This document shows, one piece after another, positions 62,133 to 64,000 of a stretch of DNA of 64,000 nucleotides. Under the pieces are notes generated by a model, which searched no databases, had not been told where the DNA came from, and was given only the letters and a program-made list of their open reading frames with translations. A program made the position numbers and the translations under genes. Position 1 is the stretch's first letter. Each line of letters starts with the position of its first letter. The stretch is from Phoenix dactylifera (taxonomy: Eukaryota > Streptophyta > Magnoliopsida > Arecales > Arecaceae), in contig NC_052409.1 of the NCBI RefSeq assembly GCF_009389715.1, forward strand, positions 6,189,775 to 6,253,774, read 5' to 3'.

Positions 62133-62260
62133 GGCCCAATACCAGCCCAAATTGGCTCAGGCCAGGCCATGTTTTGGGATTCACCTAATACTTGCAACCC
62201 ATCCAAACAAGTTCCTTGGCTAACACCACAATATCCGCCGCCTGCGGACCGCTAGGGTTT
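62133..62260 (+). promoter_or_regulatory. TIM13 promoter elements: two site II motifs and a telo-box
   Basis: GGCCCA (62133-62138) and AGCCCA (62144-62149) are reverse-strand site II elements (TGGGCY). TAGGGTTT (62253-62260) is a telo-box. This combination is typical of plant nuclear genes for mitochondrial and ribosomal proteins and binds TCP and Trb-type factors, so co-regulation with growth is likely. No clear TATA box is seen. Confidence 0.6.
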
Positions 62261-62307
62261 TCGCTCCCTCCCTCCTCCAACGAAGTCCGCGAGAAAACTG
62301 GTGAGCG

Positions 62308-62424
62308 ATGGATCCTTTCTCGTCTCCGGCGCCGTCGAGCGGTTCGTCGGGTCCCTCGCCAGAGGCTCTGATGGACCAAGTCAAGACCCAGCTTGCCCAG
62401 GCCTACGCCGAGGAGTTCCTCGAG
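62308..62424 (+). CDS. TIM13: Mitochondrial import inner membrane translocase subunit TIM13, exon 1 (partial)
   Basis: From ATG 62308 the exon encodes 39 residues, MDPFSSPAPSSGSSGPSPEA then LMDQVKTQLAQAYAEEFLE, and ends at a phase-0 GTTCCG donor. Plant TIM13 proteins begin with a Ser/Pro-rich lead and this amphipathic helix just before the first twin-CX3C motif. The small TIM chaperones (TIM8-TIM13) guard hydrophobic precursors in the mitochondrial intermembrane space. The twin-CX3C exon is not found up to 64000, so the intron is over 1.5 kb and the gene continues outside the window. The upstream telo-box and site II elements fit a mitochondrial gene. Confidence 0.85.
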
Positions 62425-64000
62425 GTTCCGATCCTCTCCTCCTTTTCTTGAAGTCTAACTCTATGCGTCTCTTTGGTGTTCTTTTGATTTTTGTATGACT
62501 CCTGTGCGTTAATCTGTTCCCGTTTGCAATAAAACCCGAATTTTGATTGAATAATGGAAGAAAAAAAACCTAACTTGCTGTAGGTTTGAGGTTGAGATGA
62601 TTTGGTGAGGTTGGTCGGGGGAATCATCACAAGTGCAATTTATTGTGCATTGGATTTGTAAAGGAATGGTTTTTGATATGCAAACAATGATGTTTTTATT
62701 TATATGATTTAATCTGTTCGTGTCGTTGTAAAACCCTTATTTCTTGATTGAGTTATTAGAAGATAAAAACCAACTTGATTTGCGGTTAACCTGAATTTGG
62801 TGAAGTCAATGGCAGAAATCATCATAAGTACAATATTGTATGAACTGGATTTTGTGAAGAATGAATTATACTTCCCTTCACAAGCCTTGGTTGAGTGACA
62901 GTCTGGCATTGAGCTATTTGCCGATTGATGCGGTGGGCTGGAATTGCAGGAGAGGGGAATATGGGTATTATAACACTTGAGCTTGTTTTGGGCAAGTTGT
63001 ATGTTTGCTGGTTTTCAGAACCTTCTACTTTCATTTTTGATAACTATTTCTAGAAATTAGTTACTAATGATGCTCTATGGTTGAGTCTCTCAGTCTTGAA
63101 TCATTTTGTTGACAAAATGTCATGTCTTGCTTACAAGAGTTATCGTTCTGTATGTTGTCATTGTGTGCCAATTTGGATACGATATTTCATGAATGTGATT
63201 GTCATATACTGGTGGCATACTCTTTGTTTTGGATGTTGTGGAATTCTGCCTTGGTGTCTGTCAAATTGGCAGTTGTATGGATCTTAGTTAACTGAATTTG
63301 GAGTAGGTCTAGGAGAGAATTGAACAGGGGCTGGAGCTAAGATGTGGGGAGGGAGGGAGGTAGGAAGGGAGAAGCAGGGTACTTGAGCAATATTCTAGAG
63401 ATATTTAAAAGATGGTGCTGTGCCTAGATAGACAGACTGGGGTTGCTACTATGCAGATGGGAATTGACAGTACAATATTACATGATTGGCTGATCCTCAT
63501 TCTGTACTGGCTTATCCTTGCATGATTTTTTTTTAGAGTGTATCTCAACATCAGGCAGTTATAAAATCTATATATATAGTTTCAAGAGTTTTAGAGACAT
63601 TCTGTGTGGAATATAGATAATATAGAATACTGGTATTGCAACCTTTTCACATTTGAAGACTTTTGCCATAACTTTGTTTTATGTGTTATTATGCATTATA
63701 TCTAGTTCTGATTCACAGATTATGATCAATAAGATTGTAACTTCATATGATTGGTTTTCATCTTTATGGATATCTATTTTGATTATTATCTTTGACGAGT
63801 CATGGAGGGTCTGGCTACATGGCATCATTAAATTACTTTATCTGAGTCATTTAATATGAAGTGCCAAGGTATGCTGTGCAGAGTGTGGTGAGAGTTTCCA
63901 TTTCGGGATGTCACTTCATGCATTACATACTACATGCAATGTAAGTACCTAATTGTCACCAAGGGAGTCACAATGTCAAGGATTGTTGATTGTGTCCGAG
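62425..64000 (+). other. TIM13 intron 1 (incomplete)
   Basis: T-rich, intron-like sequence follows the donor. A nearly repeated passage (GCGTTAATCTGTTCCCGTTT... and ATTTAATCTGTTCGTGTC..., each followed by AAAACCC and a gap of similar length) appears at 62508-62640 and 62708-62830. No exon with a CX3C motif was found. Confidence 0.5.

Overview
The window is plant nuclear DNA. It has introns with GT/AG borders, plant-specific transcription factors (NAC and B3), long AT-rich intergenic stretches, and many short non-autonomous transposons and microsatellites. The gene families and the style of the repeats (GGGTCGG-rich TIR elements, a SIRE/Maximus-type copia LTR, AT-rich chromovirus-like LTR) suggest a monocot, and a palm is my best guess. 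That last step is inference from memory of palm repeats, not proof.

I support five intact or partial genes. (1) 6274-7902 (+) is an intronless berberine-bridge-enzyme-like flavoprotein with a signal peptide and both FAD-anchoring residues. (2) 15181-20364 (+) is a seven-exon, 734-residue NAC transcription factor with a C-terminal membrane anchor (NTL type). (3) 24676-34798 (+) is a six-exon, 1021-residue conserved plant protein of unknown function; its introns carry transposon insertions. (4) 45659-44772 (-) is a single-exon B3-domain factor of the NGATHA/RAV type. (5) 62308-62424 (+) is the first exon of the mitochondrial import chaperone TIM13, cut off by the window end.

Broken or captured coding pieces are also present. 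They are a frameshifted WAT1/EamA transporter fragment (1035-1437), a short NAC exon copy lodged in a LINE (12522-12659), the first exon of actin-interacting protein 1 carried inside a TIR element in an intron (31727-32150), and a decayed plastid rpoC1 segment (about 59013-59424).

The space between genes is largely mobile DNA. Two structurally complete miniature LTR elements (TRIMs) have 5-bp target duplications (3814-4428, TSD GAGGC; 22309-22747, TSD TATTC). There is also a 508-bp MITE with internal palindromes (11500-12007), two GGGTCGG-rich TIR elements (23945-24557 and 31428-32796), a copia solo LTR (37382-38968), a probable Ty3 LTR (about 51000-53215), a tRNA-type SINE, and at least four LINE remnants. 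Several simple tandem duplications (152 bp, 170 bp, 4 x 50 bp, 3 x about 67 bp) and long AT or GA microsatellites fill the rest.

The genes do not form a pathway or cluster. The most notable themes are capture of host exon fragments by mobile elements and a 77-residue internal duplication in the NAC protein. I found no clearly novel multi-gene system.
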